From WHSW01 sp963767475 (GTDB taxonomy: Bacteria > Actinomycetota > Thermoleophilia > Solirubrobacterales > 70-9), in assembly GCA_963767475.1 (NCBI GenBank), contig CAVYEI010000003.1, forward strand, positions 496,001-560,000: DNA of 64,000 nucleotides, in the 5' to 3' direction. A program made the position numbers and the translations under genes. This document shows positions 32,169 through 40,745 of the stretch, piece by piece; the first letter of the stretch is position 1, and every line of letters begins with the position of its first letter. The notes beneath the pieces were generated by a model. That model ran no database searches. It worked only from the letters and a program-made list of their open reading frames with translations, and had not been told where the DNA came from.

Positions 32169-32174
32169 TAGCGT
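32169..32174 (+). promoter_or_regulatory. -10 box TAGCGT positioned for a leaderless CTG start
   Basis: TAGCGT ends 7 nt before the CTG at 32182. No ATG, GTG or TTG start exists in frame between the upstream stop (32122-32124) and the conserved N-terminal residues of the hydrolase. Confidence 0.5.
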
Positions 32175-32181
32175 CCGCCGC

Positions 32182-32988
32182 CTGTACTCCGGCTTCACTC
32201 GATTTCACCGCGGAGGCTCCGGGCCACCGCTCGTCTGCCTGCACGGGTTCACCGATACCTGGCGCACGTGGGAGCTCGTCCTGCCCGCGCTCGAGCGCGA
32301 GCGCGACGTCCTCGCCCCGACGCTGGCCGGGCACGCGGGCGGGCCGCCGATCGAGGGCGCGGTAACCGATGCGGTGCTCGCCGACGCGGTCGAGCGGGCG
32401 ATGGACGAGGCGGGCTTCGAGACCGCGCACATCGTCGGCAACTCACTCGGCGGCTACGTCTCGCTTCAACTCGCCGCGCGCGGCCGGGCGCGGAGCGTCG
32501 TCGCGCTAGCCCCGGCCGGCGGCTGGGCGCTCGGCGATGATTCCTACAAAGCGGCGCTCACCTACTTCACGACGATGCAGCAGCTGCTGAAGACGGCCGC
32601 GCCACACGCGGAGGCGATCCTCTCCTCGGTGGAGGGCAGGCGGCGCGCGACCGAGTACACAGCGACGAACTTCGAGCACATCCCGGCCGAGCTGCTCGCG
32701 CACCAGATGCGCGGCGCGGCGAGCTGCGATGCCGTCGTGCCGCTGGTCGAGCACGCGATCCGCGAGGGCTGGAGCCTCGATGCCGAGCGGATCACCTGTC
32801 CCGTGCGAGTCGTCTGGGGCATCGCCGACCGGCTGCTGCATTGGCCGTCGGCGGCCGCGCGCTTTCGCACCGACTGGCTCCCTCACGCCGACTGGGTCGA
32901 GCTCGAGGGAATCGGCCACTGCCCGCAGCTCGACATCCCGCTCGAGACCGCGCAGCTGATCCTCGGTTTCACGCTCGCCGACCGCTGA
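32182..32988 (+). CDS. Alpha/beta hydrolase, likely leaderless with CTG start
   Basis: This 268-residue serine hydrolase shows FHRGGSGPPLVCLHGFTDTWRTWELVLPALERERDVLAP with the oxyanion H-G, the nucleophile elbow GNSLGGYVS, Asp in VWGIADRLL and His in EGIGHCPQLD, so a complete triad. The reading frame is conserved in family pattern well before the first ATG (32374), and the only credible start is CTG at 32182, 7 nt after a TAGCGT box. Starting at the ATG would delete the oxyanion strand and the lipase core. The substrate is unknown. Confidence 0.85.
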   Translation: MYSGFTRFHRGGSGPPLVCLHGFTDTWRTWELVLPALERERDVLAPTLAGHAGGPPIEGAVTDAVLADAVERAMDEAGFETAHIVGNSLGGYVSLQLAARGRARSVVALAPAGGWALGDDSYKAALTYFTTMQQLLKTAAPHAEAILSSVEGRRRATEYTATNFEHIPAELLAHQMRGAASCDAVVPLVEHAIREGWSLDAERITCPVRVVWGIADRLLHWPSAAARFRTDWLPHADWVELEGIGHCPQLDIPLETAQLILGFTLADR

Positions 32989-33000
32989 GACCGCCGCTGG

Positions 33001-33006
33001 TAGAAC
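33001..33006 (+). promoter_or_regulatory. -10-like box TAGAAC of a leaderless promoter
   Basis: TAGAAC ends 7 nt before the GTG at 33014. The sixth base is C instead of T. Confidence 0.4.
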
Positions 33007-33013
33007 TCGGATC

Positions 33014-33310
33014 GTGGCGATGTTCCTGGTCGTCCTGCGCCGCTCGGGCCCTGAATGGGACCCGTCGCGCCCGCTCGAACAGCAGTCCGGGTGGGACGCG
33101 CACGCATCGTTCATGGAGGGACTCGTCGACGCCGGCTTCCTCGTCCTCGGCGGGCCGCTCGCCGACGAGAAGCGCGTCGTGCACGTGGCCGAGGCCGAGT
33201 CGGAGGAGGCGGTGCGCGCCGCGCTCGCGCGCGATCCGTGGAGCGAGACGCATCTGCGCGTCGACACGATCGACCCGTGGACGATCCGGCTCGACGGCCG
33301 CAGCCGTTAG
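33014..33310 (+). CDS. YCII-related (YciI-like) protein
   Basis: This 98-residue protein of the YCII fold reads AMFLVVLRRSGPEWDPSRPLEQQSGWDAHASFMEGLVDAGFLVLGGPLADEKRVVHVAEAESEEAVRAALARDPW, with the His (DAHASF) and the downstream Asp/Pro (ARDPW) seen in this family. YCII proteins form dimeric ferredoxin-like folds and a few have peroxidase or dehalogenase activity; the role here is unknown. GTG (33014) is favoured by the promoter spacing over ATG at 33020. It abuts the stop of the convergent ABC permease gene. Confidence 0.85.
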   Translation: MAMFLVVLRRSGPEWDPSRPLEQQSGWDAHASFMEGLVDAGFLVLGGPLADEKRVVHVAEAESEEAVRAALARDPWSETHLRVDTIDPWTIRLDGRSR

Positions 33311-34066
33311 TTAGTCGTAGTTGCGGATCAACCGCACGTTGAGCACCAGCATGACGACGCCCAGCGCCGCGACGACCGCGAACCCGGGCAGGATCTTGCC
33401 CCAGTCGAGATCGTCGAGGATCAGCGACCGCAGCGCCTCCATCAGGTAGGTGACCGGGTTCAGCGTCGCGGCGACCTCCATCGGCTCGGTCAGCATCTCG
33501 CGGGGGACGAAGTTCGGGGTCAGGAACAGCAGCGGGAAGAAGATCAGCCCGCCGGAGTTCGTCGCCGCGGCGCTGCGGGTCTTGAGCGCGATCAGCTGCA
33601 TGAAGCCGGCGTAGACGACGCCCCAGAGCGCGCTCAGCGCGACGATCAGGAGGAAGCCGAACGGCCCGCTTGCGATCTCGACCCCGAACGGGAGCGCGAT
33701 CAGCAGGATCACGGAGGAGATCAGCACGCCCTTGGCGCCCTCGGCGACCAGCCGGCCCAGGACCATCGAGTAGCGCGGGATCGGGATCGCTCGCAGCTTG
33801 TCGAAGTAGCCACTCTCGATCTCCTCGACCAAGAACAGCGCCGCCATCCCGAACGACGCCGCCAACAGCAACGTGATCGGCAGCTGGAACGCTCCGTACC
33901 CCTGGCCCTCGAGGAACCCGGTCGAGTCCGAGGGAAAGATGTCCGCGGCCTGGCCGGTGTTGACGACGAGGAAGAAGATCGGGATGAACATGGTCATGAA
34001 CAGCGCGTCGGGCTGGCGCACCGCCTCGCGCAGGGCGCGCTTTCCGAGTTCGATCGTGGCGGTCAT
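33311..34066 (-). CDS. ABC-2-type transporter permease (DrrB-like)
   Basis: This 251-residue membrane protein has six hydrophobic segments. The N-terminal RALREAVRQPDALFMTMFIPIFFLVV resembles DrrB/NodJ permeases, followed by EEIESGYFDKLRAIPIPRYSMVLGRL, a cytoplasmic loop conserved in this family, and a C-terminal NPVTYLMEALRSLIL. It pairs with the ATPase gene, whose stop overlaps this start by 4 nt. Together they should export a lipophilic compound, such as a drug or lipid. Confidence 0.92.
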   Translation of the reverse strand: MTATIELGKRALREAVRQPDALFMTMFIPIFFLVVNTGQAADIFPSDSTGFLEGQGYGAFQLPITLLLAASFGMAALFLVEEIESGYFDKLRAIPIPRYSMVLGRLVAEGAKGVLISSVILLIALPFGVEIASGPFGFLLIVALSALWGVVYAGFMQLIALKTRSAAATNSGGLIFFPLLFLTPNFVPREMLTEPMEVAATLNPVTYLMEALRSLILDDLDWGKILPGFAVVAALGVVMLVLNVRLIRNYD

Positions 34067-34875
34067 GCGGCCACCTCCTGAACCTCGCCCGCGGCTCGGT
34101 CGCGCGTCCGCCCGGTGGCATCGAGAAAGACGTCGTCGAGCGTCGGCTCCTCAGCGCCGCCGCGACGATCGCGCAGGTCGGCCTTCAGCCGGCTCGGGGT
34201 GCCCTCGAGGACGATCAGGCCGCCGTCGATGATCGCCAGCCGGTCGCAGAGCTGGTCGGCTTCCTCGAGGTATTGCGTGGTCAGGAAAATCGTCGTCCCC
34301 TCCTGGTTGATCCGCCGCAGCTCCTCCCAGACCGTCAGCCGGCTCGCCGGGTCGAGGCCGGTGGTCGGCTCGTCGAGGAAGAGGACCTCGGGCTCGTGCA
34401 CGAGCGCCGCCGCGAGGTCGAGCCGCCGCTGCATGCCGCCGGAGTAACCCTTGGTCACCCGGTCGGCGGCGTCCTCGAGCTCGACCAGCTCGAGCAGCTG
34501 CTGCGCCCGCTGCTTGGCCGCAGCGGCGTCGAGGCCGAACAGCCGCCCGTGCAGGGTGAGCAGTTCGCGGCCGGTCTGGCGCGGGTCGAGGCCCGCCTCC
34601 TGGAGCGCGACGCCGATCCGCCGGCGCACCCCGTCCGGGTCGCGGGCGATGTCGATGCCGGCAACCTCGGCGCGACCGGCGGTGATCGTCAGCAGCGTCG
34701 TCAGCATGCGAACGGTCGTCGACTTGCCGGCCCCGTTGGGCCCGAGAAAGCCGAAGATCTCCCCGGTGGAAACCGTGAGGTCGACTCCCCGCACGGCCTC
34801 GACCTTGTCGCCTCCCCCGTCGTAGTGCTTGACCAGGCCTTCGGCCAACACGGCCGGACCCCCGTTCTGGTTCAT
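34063..34875 (-). CDS. ABC transporter ATP-binding protein (DrrA-like)
   Basis: This 270-residue ATPase carries Walker A GPNGAGKSTT, Q-loop ALQEAGLDPRQTG, signature YSGGMQRRLDLA, Walker B VLFLDEPTTGLDP and the H-loop position as TTQYLEEAD (Q in place of the usual His, as in many DrrA proteins). The C-terminal extension (EEPTLDDVFLDATGR) is typical of daunorubicin-resistance ATPases. It is co-translated with the permease and the pair forms a two-gene exporter operon. Confidence 0.94.
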   Translation of the reverse strand: MNQNGGPAVLAEGLVKHYDGGGDKVEAVRGVDLTVSTGEIFGFLGPNGAGKSTTVRMLTTLLTITAGRAEVAGIDIARDPDGVRRRIGVALQEAGLDPRQTGRELLTLHGRLFGLDAAAAKQRAQQLLELVELEDAADRVTKGYSGGMQRRLDLAAALVHEPEVLFLDEPTTGLDPASRLTVWEELRRINQEGTTIFLTTQYLEEADQLCDRLAIIDGGLIVLEGTPSRLKADLRDRRGGAEEPTLDDVFLDATGRTRDRAAGEVQEVAA

Positions 34876-34947
34876 CTGCGCTCCTGTTCGACTCGACTTG
34901 CGGCTGACAGGGAATCAGACCGGGCAAACCCGCCGAATTCATCGCTA

Positions 34948-34953
34948 TAGGAT
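34948..34953 (+). promoter_or_regulatory. -10 box TAGGAT for the sedolisin gene
   Basis: TAGGAT (inside TATAGGAT) ends 8 nt before the GTG at 34962. Confidence 0.5.
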
Positions 34954-34961
34954 CTGTGCGC

Positions 34962-36752
34962 GTGCCGAGCCGCGGGGGAACCGACCGATATCGGACAGGG
35001 TGGATCGCGCTGATCGTCTGCGTGGCGCTCGCCCTCGTCGCCGGCGACGGCGCGGTCGCCTCATCGCGCTCCTCCTCGACCTCAGCCGATAATGGCTCGC
35101 GCGCCACCCCTGCCCCCGCCCGCGCCTCGAAGCCGGCGAAGCGCCGGGCATTCGTGCTCGGGCTGCGGCAGCGCGGCAGGCCGGCCCGGTTCGCGACCCT
35201 GGTCTCGAACCCTTCCGCCCCCCAGTACCGCCAGTTTCTTTCGCTGGACGAGTTCCGGCAGCAGTTCTCGCCGAGCACGGCCGACCGCCGGCGCGTCCGC
35301 CGCTACCTCGCGCGCCAGACAGGCGTCGGCAAGGTCGAGCTGAGCTCGGACGGGGGGACGCTGCTCGCCGTGATGAAGCCGGGAGCCGGGCATCGGATCT
35401 TCTGCGCCGCGGGGGCCTCCGCGCCCTCCGGTCGCCTCTGCACGCCCCAGCCGCTGCGCGGCAGGGTGTCCCAGATCTCAGCCGGCGAGGTCTACCAGCT
35501 CGGCGGCAAGTCGAGCCGCGCTGGTTTCCCCGAGTCCGCGAGCACCAGGGAAGGCACCCCGCAGGGATGCGCGGACGCGACCGCGAACGGCGCCTTCACC
35601 CCGAACCAGCTCTCGACCGCCTACGGAGTCGATGCGCTGCACTCGCGCGGCCTGCAGGGCACGGGAGTCAGCGTCGCCACGCTCAGCTCGCAGGAGGTCG
35701 ACGCCTCTGGATTCCAGACCTGGGCGCAGTGCTTCGGGCTTGCGACTCCCACGGTGCGGCAGTTCGCGATGCCGGGCGCGAGCGTGGACACCGCTACGGC
35801 GCCGGAGGAGACGGTGCTCGACGTCGAAGCGCTCGCCTCGCTGGCCCCGGGACTGGATCGGATTACGCCGATCTTCGTGCCCCTCGACCAGAGCTTCAGC
35901 AACTCCTTCCTGCTGTTCATGTTCGGCGCCCTCGACCCTTCGCGCCAGGGGGGCACGCTGCCCGACATCCTCTCGATCAGCGACGGCGTCTGCGAGGACC
36001 GCTTCACCTCCGATCAGCTGCAACTCGGACGGCGATTGCTGGCACAGGCGGCCGTGCTCGGGATCACCACGCTGGCGGCGTCCGGCGACTCGGGCTTCCA
36101 GGGCTGCTTCACCAACGCGTCGGGAGCGATGTTCCCGAGCAGCTCGCCGTTCACGACCAGCGTCGGCGGCACCGACCTGACCCTGACCGCCGCCAACGAG
36201 ATCGCCGATCAGATCGTCTGGTCGACGTATGCCACCCAACCCGACGAGGGCGTCGGCTCGGGCGGCGGCCCGAGCAAGGTCTGGCACCGCCCCGGCTTTC
36301 AGCTCGCGCCGGGCGTCGGCCCGCAGCTGCAACAGGGCAGCCCGGCCCGGCTCAGCCCCGACGTCGCCTCGATGGCCTCGTTCGTACCCGGCCTTGCCAC
36401 CTTCGACAAGGACGGTGGCGGCTGGGGAATCGGCGGCGGCACCAGCGCCGCGACTCCGCTCACGGCCGCGATCGTGGCGCTGGTTCTGGAGCAGGAGCGG
36501 GCGGCCGGCCGCCCGGCTCTGGGCTCGCTGCCACCGCTTCTCTACGAACTCGCCCGCGGGCCGAGCTACAGCTCGATCTTCTTCGACATCACGACGGGAA
36601 CCAGCGCGCGCAAACCGAGCTCGCCCGCCGGGCAGACCCCCGCCGGAGGCTCCGCCCAGGCCGGCTACGACCTCGCCACGGGACTCGGCTCGCTGAAGGC
36701 GACGGCCTTCGCCGATGCCGTCGCCTCACACCCGGCACCACCTGCGCCGTAG
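34962..36752 (+). CDS. Secreted sedolisin-type (S53) serine peptidase
   Basis: This 596-residue protein starts at a GTG. It has a signal peptide (residues ~12-35) and a kumamolisin-type propeptide (RFATLVSNPSAPQYRQFLSLDEFRQQFSPS). The catalytic domain holds the E-x3-D pair (E283, D287 in PEETVLDVEALASLAPG), the oxyanion Asp in AASGDSGF and the nucleophile in GGGTSAATP (S495). A C-terminal Ca2+-site-like DLATGLGS follows. S53 peptidases are usually acid-active and self-processing. GTG at 34956 is an alternative start 6 nt earlier. It is transcribed alone and divergent from the ABC operon. Confidence 0.93.
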   Translation: MPSRGGTDRYRTGWIALIVCVALALVAGDGAVASSRSSSTSADNGSRATPAPARASKPAKRRAFVLGLRQRGRPARFATLVSNPSAPQYRQFLSLDEFRQQFSPSTADRRRVRRYLARQTGVGKVELSSDGGTLLAVMKPGAGHRIFCAAGASAPSGRLCTPQPLRGRVSQISAGEVYQLGGKSSRAGFPESASTREGTPQGCADATANGAFTPNQLSTAYGVDALHSRGLQGTGVSVATLSSQEVDASGFQTWAQCFGLATPTVRQFAMPGASVDTATAPEETVLDVEALASLAPGLDRITPIFVPLDQSFSNSFLLFMFGALDPSRQGGTLPDILSISDGVCEDRFTSDQLQLGRRLLAQAAVLGITTLAASGDSGFQGCFTNASGAMFPSSSPFTTSVGGTDLTLTAANEIADQIVWSTYATQPDEGVGSGGGPSKVWHRPGFQLAPGVGPQLQQGSPARLSPDVASMASFVPGLATFDKDGGGWGIGGGTSAATPLTAAIVALVLEQERAAGRPALGSLPPLLYELARGPSYSSIFFDITTGTSARKPSSPAGQTPAGGSAQAGYDLATGLGSLKATAFADAVASHPAPPAP

Positions 36753-36880
36753 GGCTCCCGATCGCATTTGGACGCGGCGAAGCTCGCGTATAGGGTGCGT
36801 TTGCGCCCGACGGGCACAGCGAAGTTCAGGGGTTTCGCTTCGCGGGCGCCGTGAGCGCAGCCCCGCGGATGGGAGTGCAC

Positions 36881-37453
36881 ATGCAGAGCAGCCTCATGCG
36901 GCGTCCATCGCCGGGGATCACCGTCGCGGCGCTGGCGCTCGTCGTCGCGCTCGCCGGCACGGCGATCGCCGGCCCGAGCACGCTGACCAAGCCGGTCACC
37001 AAGCGGACGGTGAAGAAGATCGCGAGCAAGCAGATCAAGAAGTTGGCGCCGGGGCTGTCCGTCGCCAGGGCCGGCGATGCCGACGCACTCGGCGGCCAGC
37101 CGCCGAGCGCCTACGCCGCGTCGACGAATCCGCCGTCTCGGGAGGTCGGCGCCCCCGGCGAGCCGCTGTTCCAGAGCGGTTGCCAGAACTACCCGGGAGC
37201 GTGGAGCACAGCCGGCTTCTACAAGGACTCGATGGGCATTGTTCATCTCAAGGGGCTGGTCCTCTGCCCCAGCGCGGACATCCAAACCGCCTTCACGCTT
37301 CCACCCGGTTACCGGCCCTCTCAGCAACTGCTGATGCCGGAATCCGCTAGCGCATTGGAGAGCTGGATTCTTCCTGGAGGCGAAGTCCAGATCAACTGCG
37401 GCGGGGGAGCATGCTCCCACGCCCTTGACGGGTTCACATTCAGGGCTGAGTAG
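36881..37453 (+). CDS. Secreted hypothetical protein with lineage-type leader
   Basis: This 190-residue protein has a leader reading MRRPSPGITVAALALVVALAGTAIA, then a basic helix (LTKPVTKRTVKKIASKQIKKLAPG) and ADALGGQPPSAYA, a combination seen over and over in secreted proteins of Solirubrobacterales. The rest is a beta-rich domain (GFYKDSMGIVHLKGLVLCPSADIQTAFTLPPGYRP) with two Cys pairs. ATG 36881 is chosen because GGGAGT lies upstream; GTG 36851 and ATG 36896 are alternatives. A TAGGGT box at 36791-36796 may start the transcript. The function is unknown. Confidence 0.75.
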   Translation: MQSSLMRRPSPGITVAALALVVALAGTAIAGPSTLTKPVTKRTVKKIASKQIKKLAPGLSVARAGDADALGGQPPSAYAASTNPPSREVGAPGEPLFQSGCQNYPGAWSTAGFYKDSMGIVHLKGLVLCPSADIQTAFTLPPGYRPSQQLLMPESASALESWILPGGEVQINCGGGACSHALDGFTFRAE

Positions 37454-37518
37454 GCCGAGTTCCCGGCGCTCGGACCGCCCACGACGATGCCGGACGGGAC
37501 GAAGAACAGCCGCGACTG

Positions 37519-38610
37519 CTAGTCGACGACGACCACCGCCTCCGCGGCGCCGCGAAGCGCGGCGATCCTCGCCGCCTCGTCGTCGACGTCCTTGCGGCTC
37601 AGCCGGCCGAGCTTCTCGATCGTGATCTCGGCCTTGTCGCCGCGCGCCTTGACCCGCCAGAGCCCGGCGAGCCTCCCATCCTTGAGCACCGCACCCGGGC
37701 TGGCCACCGGCCTGAACAGCCGCTTTCGCAGGGCGGGGTCGGGGGCGAGCAACGGTCGGTTGGGCGTCTGCAGATAGGGGTCGCCGGCCGGGATCAAGCG
37801 AACGCCTTTTGCCGCCGGCGGCGACTCGAGTTCCTTCGCGTCAGAGCTCGCGAGCCAGGCCTCTCGCTTACCCACCGAGACCTCTCGAAGATCGCCCTCC
37901 ACCCTGCTCCACAGGCGATCGGCGTGAGGCCGTGCGAGCCCGGCCCAATCGGCGAACTCCCCCACCGTGGCCGGGCCGTAGAAATGGAGGAAGCGCTCGA
38001 CCGCCCGCGCGGCTGCCGGGCTTCGTCCCGGCTTGCCGAGCACGTAGCGGCGCTCGGAGTCGAGCCGCGCCCCAGCCTTGACGCCCGCGTAGCGCCACAG
38101 CATCGGCGCCACGTGATGGCTCTTACATCCCTTGCACCAGGGCATCAGGTCGGCGCTGACTCGCCCCCGCAGCTCCTCGTGGAGCTGATTCTTGTCGAGC
38201 GCACGGCCGCGGCTGAGCGCGGCCTTGGTCGCCTCGGCTACTTCGCTGAGCGCATCGGTGGGCGCGAATCCCTTCGTCGCCGCGAGCCGGCGAACCTGCT
38301 GGCCGAGCTGCGCCGCGAGCTCGTCATCGTCGGTTGCGATCAGCGCCCGCCCGAAGAGCGCGAACTCGTCCGGCGAAACGGCGTGGATCGCTCCCCGCAC
38401 GGCGTGAGCGAGCACGACGTCGCCGCCGTCGATCGCCTCGACGTAGCCCTCGCGGGTGAAGCCATCGAACCGAGCAGCCAGGGCCGTCGGGGCGGCGTCG
38501 CGGGCGAAGTCGGAGGCGGGGCAGCTCGCCGCGTCGCCGAGGCTCCTCGCGCTACGACGAGCGAGACCTGAACGGGCGAGCCGGAAGGCGAGGATCTGTT
38601 CGGCGTCCAC
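37519..38610 (-). CDS. Winged-helix DNA-binding / AlkZ-like DNA glycosylase-family protein
   Basis: This 363-residue protein reads QILAFRLARSGLARRS at the N-terminus and then a series of winged-helix modules, with CKGCKSHHVAPMLWRYAG in the middle and VERFLHFYGPATVGEFADWAGL, as in the HTH_42 family that includes the interstrand-crosslink glycosylase AlkZ. The late motif LIPAGDPYLQTPNRPLL is also typical. Whether the catalytic Q-x-D/Q is intact cannot be decided by eye. The start is a GTG 34 nt after the lipoxygenase-like stop, so it may be the second gene of that operon. Confidence 0.8.
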   Translation of the reverse strand: MDAEQILAFRLARSGLARRSARSLGDAASCPASDFARDAAPTALAARFDGFTREGYVEAIDGGDVVLAHAVRGAIHAVSPDEFALFGRALIATDDDELAAQLGQQVRRLAATKGFAPTDALSEVAEATKAALSRGRALDKNQLHEELRGRVSADLMPWCKGCKSHHVAPMLWRYAGVKAGARLDSERRYVLGKPGRSPAAARAVERFLHFYGPATVGEFADWAGLARPHADRLWSRVEGDLREVSVGKREAWLASSDAKELESPPAAKGVRLIPAGDPYLQTPNRPLLAPDPALRKRLFRPVASPGAVLKDGRLAGLWRVKARGDKAEITIEKLGRLSRKDVDDEAARIAALRGAAEAVVVVD

Positions 38611-38643
38611 GAGGTCGTTTGAGGACGTCGTTGCGGCGATCCC

Positions 38644-40644
38644 TCACGTCTCGATGTTGAGCGGCCACTGGAAGCGCTGGGCCATCTCGGGCTGGTAGTC
38701 GTTGATGAAGTCGGCGAGACCTCTGCGGAAGGCGACCTGCGCTCGATTGCGCTCGTCGGCAAGGCCGCCTGGGAAGAAGAGTTCCGCGTCGACGCCGGCG
38801 AGCGGGATGAACGGCACGTAGGGGGTCGAGAAGGCGAAGGTGAAATAGAAGGTGACCGCCTGGCTGATCGTGTCGGTGTTCGGTAGGTAAGTGAGCAGGC
38901 GCTCGGTCGAGATCTGAGCGCCCGGGCTCGGGATGTCGGTTCGCTGCAGGCAGTGCGGGAAGTTCGAGGTGAACGTGAGCGCCGGGTTGGAGGTCGAGTT
39001 CAGGCGCGAGATCCCATGGATCGTGATCCGGTAGAGCAGGCTCGTCAGGACCTTCTCCAGCGCCGCCCTGGTACTCGTTTCCGGGAGGCCTCGGATGTTC
39101 CCCCCGGTGCTTGCGTCGGTCGAGGCCGAGGCGGCGATCCAACTCTGGAGGCCCTGGTCGGCGGCGACCGCGGCGTCGGAGGCGTACGTGGTCTCGACGA
39201 ACGTCTCGATGTAGGTCTGGACGAGATCCCACGCCTGCAGCTGGCGCTGGACGACGGGGTATCGGTCCCATGGCTCCTCCGCCGTGAAGTCCCGCTGGCG
39301 AAGCTCGAGTTGGTCGATGGTCGTCCTCGGGTCGTCGTCGAAATACGATCGGCCGGCGGCGTAGTCGTTCGAGAGCGCCAGGAACTCGTCCGAGCTGGCG
39401 AGCGAGGTCGGGGGCGCGAGCTCCGACCAGAGCGCCAGCAACGCGTCGTCGAACCCAATCGCGAAATTCGACTGCGGCGCGAGCAGCAGATAGATCGGGT
39501 GATCGGTCGGCAGGGTGTTGAACATCGTCATCTGCATCGCTGCCGTAACCAGGTGCCAGTGATAGACGTGCCCGATCCAGACGCCGTAGACGGTGACCGA
39601 CGCCTTCGCCGCCTGCAGGGCATACAGCCACGCACCCTCGCTCGCCGTCTGTCTCGCGTACGCCTGCCGGCCCGCGCCCTGGTAGCCGGAGACGAGGATC
39701 GCGATCGGCGTCAGGGACTGCGTCCGCGGGTTGCGGATCAGCAGGGTGACCGTGGCCGGGGTGAACCGGGTGGAGCCGTTGACGGTCTGCGGCTGCAGAG
39801 CCTCGAAGCGGCTCATGTCGATGACGTAGAGGTCCCCGGCCTTCAAAGCCTTCTGCGCCTTGCGGGTCCAGGCGGAACCGAACTCGCTGCGCACCGCTGC
39901 GGCCCTGGCATCCGTGACCCGCTCGGGAATGATCAGGTTGTAGCCGAAGCCGTGCTCGGCGATCATCGGCCAGAACTGCTTGGTGGCGGAATCGGCGTCG
40001 GTCAGCGAGGCCGCCCATCTGGGCAGCGACCGCCGCCCGGATTCGTAGACGGCGGGGAAGTTCGTCCACGAGATCGAGAACTGCTCCGGCTGCTCGAGTG
40101 AGAGCGGGCCACCGGCCGCGCGAGCCGCGGGCGCGGTGTCGGCTCGCCGGCGAAGTTTCTGCTTCAGAATCGCCGGCGCTTGACCCTGGTTGTCGCGAAG
40201 CGATTCCGCCAGCGCGCGCCTGGCCTCGCTCCGCGCCGCCGCCGCCTCTCCTCCGAACAGGAACGCGTACGCGCGGCGAGTCACCCCGTTGATCGTGAAC
40301 TTCTCGTTCAGGCCCTGCTTGGCCTGCAGCTCCTGCTGTTCACGGATCGCCAGCCTCGCGAGCGTGTCGAGCGTCCCCGCTTCGTCGACGGGGACGGCCG
40401 GCAGGTTGGGGAACGTCGCCCGCAACGGCAACTGCGACATCGGGGTGCTCGGTGCAGCGGGGGCCGCCAGGGTCGTCTGAGGCGCACGCTCCAGGTCCGC
40501 AGCCGGGGGTGAACTGGCCCTCGCCGCTTCCGTGGACGGGATCAGCGCCGCGCCGGCAGCGGCCACGCCGGTTCCCAGAAAGCGGCGTCGCCCAATCCGC
40601 ACGCGGCCGTCTCCGTCTGCACCGTTTGCGGAGCGGTCGATCAC
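38644..40644 (-). CDS. Tat-exported lipoxygenase-like protein with altered metal site
   Basis: This protein is 666 residues. The GTG start lies 7 nt after a TAGGAT box, and a Tat signal follows (IGRRRFLGTG then an Ala-rich core). Three lipoxygenase blocks are clear. The first is the iron site H-x4-H (GHVYHWHLVTAAM, H359 and H364) followed by LPTDHPIYLLLAPQ. The second is the WD...ETFVETTYASDAAVAADQGLQSW block. The third is the helix with the next His (RITIHGISRLN, H543). In typical enzymes the residue four after that His is Asn, His or Ser; here it is Arg (R547). The usual C-terminal Ile carboxylate is replaced by an Ile-Glu-Thr end. It may be a non-haem oxygenase with a different metal site, or a non-catalytic lipid binder. 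Confidence 0.85.
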   Translation of the reverse strand: MIDRSANGADGDGRVRIGRRRFLGTGVAAAGAALIPSTEAARASSPPAADLERAPQTTLAAPAAPSTPMSQLPLRATFPNLPAVPVDEAGTLDTLARLAIREQQELQAKQGLNEKFTINGVTRRAYAFLFGGEAAAARSEARRALAESLRDNQGQAPAILKQKLRRRADTAPAARAAGGPLSLEQPEQFSISWTNFPAVYESGRRSLPRWAASLTDADSATKQFWPMIAEHGFGYNLIIPERVTDARAAAVRSEFGSAWTRKAQKALKAGDLYVIDMSRFEALQPQTVNGSTRFTPATVTLLIRNPRTQSLTPIAILVSGYQGAGRQAYARQTASEGAWLYALQAAKASVTVYGVWIGHVYHWHLVTAAMQMTMFNTLPTDHPIYLLLAPQSNFAIGFDDALLALWSELAPPTSLASSDEFLALSNDYAAGRSYFDDDPRTTIDQLELRQRDFTAEEPWDRYPVVQRQLQAWDLVQTYIETFVETTYASDAAVAADQGLQSWIAASASTDASTGGNIRGLPETSTRAALEKVLTSLLYRITIHGISRLNSTSNPALTFTSNFPHCLQRTDIPSPGAQISTERLLTYLPNTDTISQAVTFYFTFAFSTPYVPFIPLAGVDAELFFPGGLADERNRAQVAFRRGLADFINDYQPEMAQRFQWPLNIET

Positions 40645-40651
40645 GCCGGGG

Positions 40652-40657
40652 ATCCTA
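40652..40657 (-). promoter_or_regulatory. -10 box TAGGAT of a leaderless promoter
   Basis: Minus-strand TAGGAT, then exactly 7 nt, then the GTG (40644) of the lipoxygenase-like gene. This spacing corrects the start by 12 codons from the first possible TTG. Confidence 0.55.
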
Positions 40658-40745
40658 TTCAGCAGGGGTGGTCCTGCCAAATGTCCGCCGATGAGTTCCT
40701 GCGCCCGCTGCGGTCTCTGTTGGCGAGCTTGCGAAAGGAGAAGCG

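Noticed and set aside
32374..32988. Alpha/beta hydrolase starting at the first ATG (32374)
   Set aside because: This start would remove the oxyanion strand and the H-G-F motif that are clearly encoded in frame upstream.
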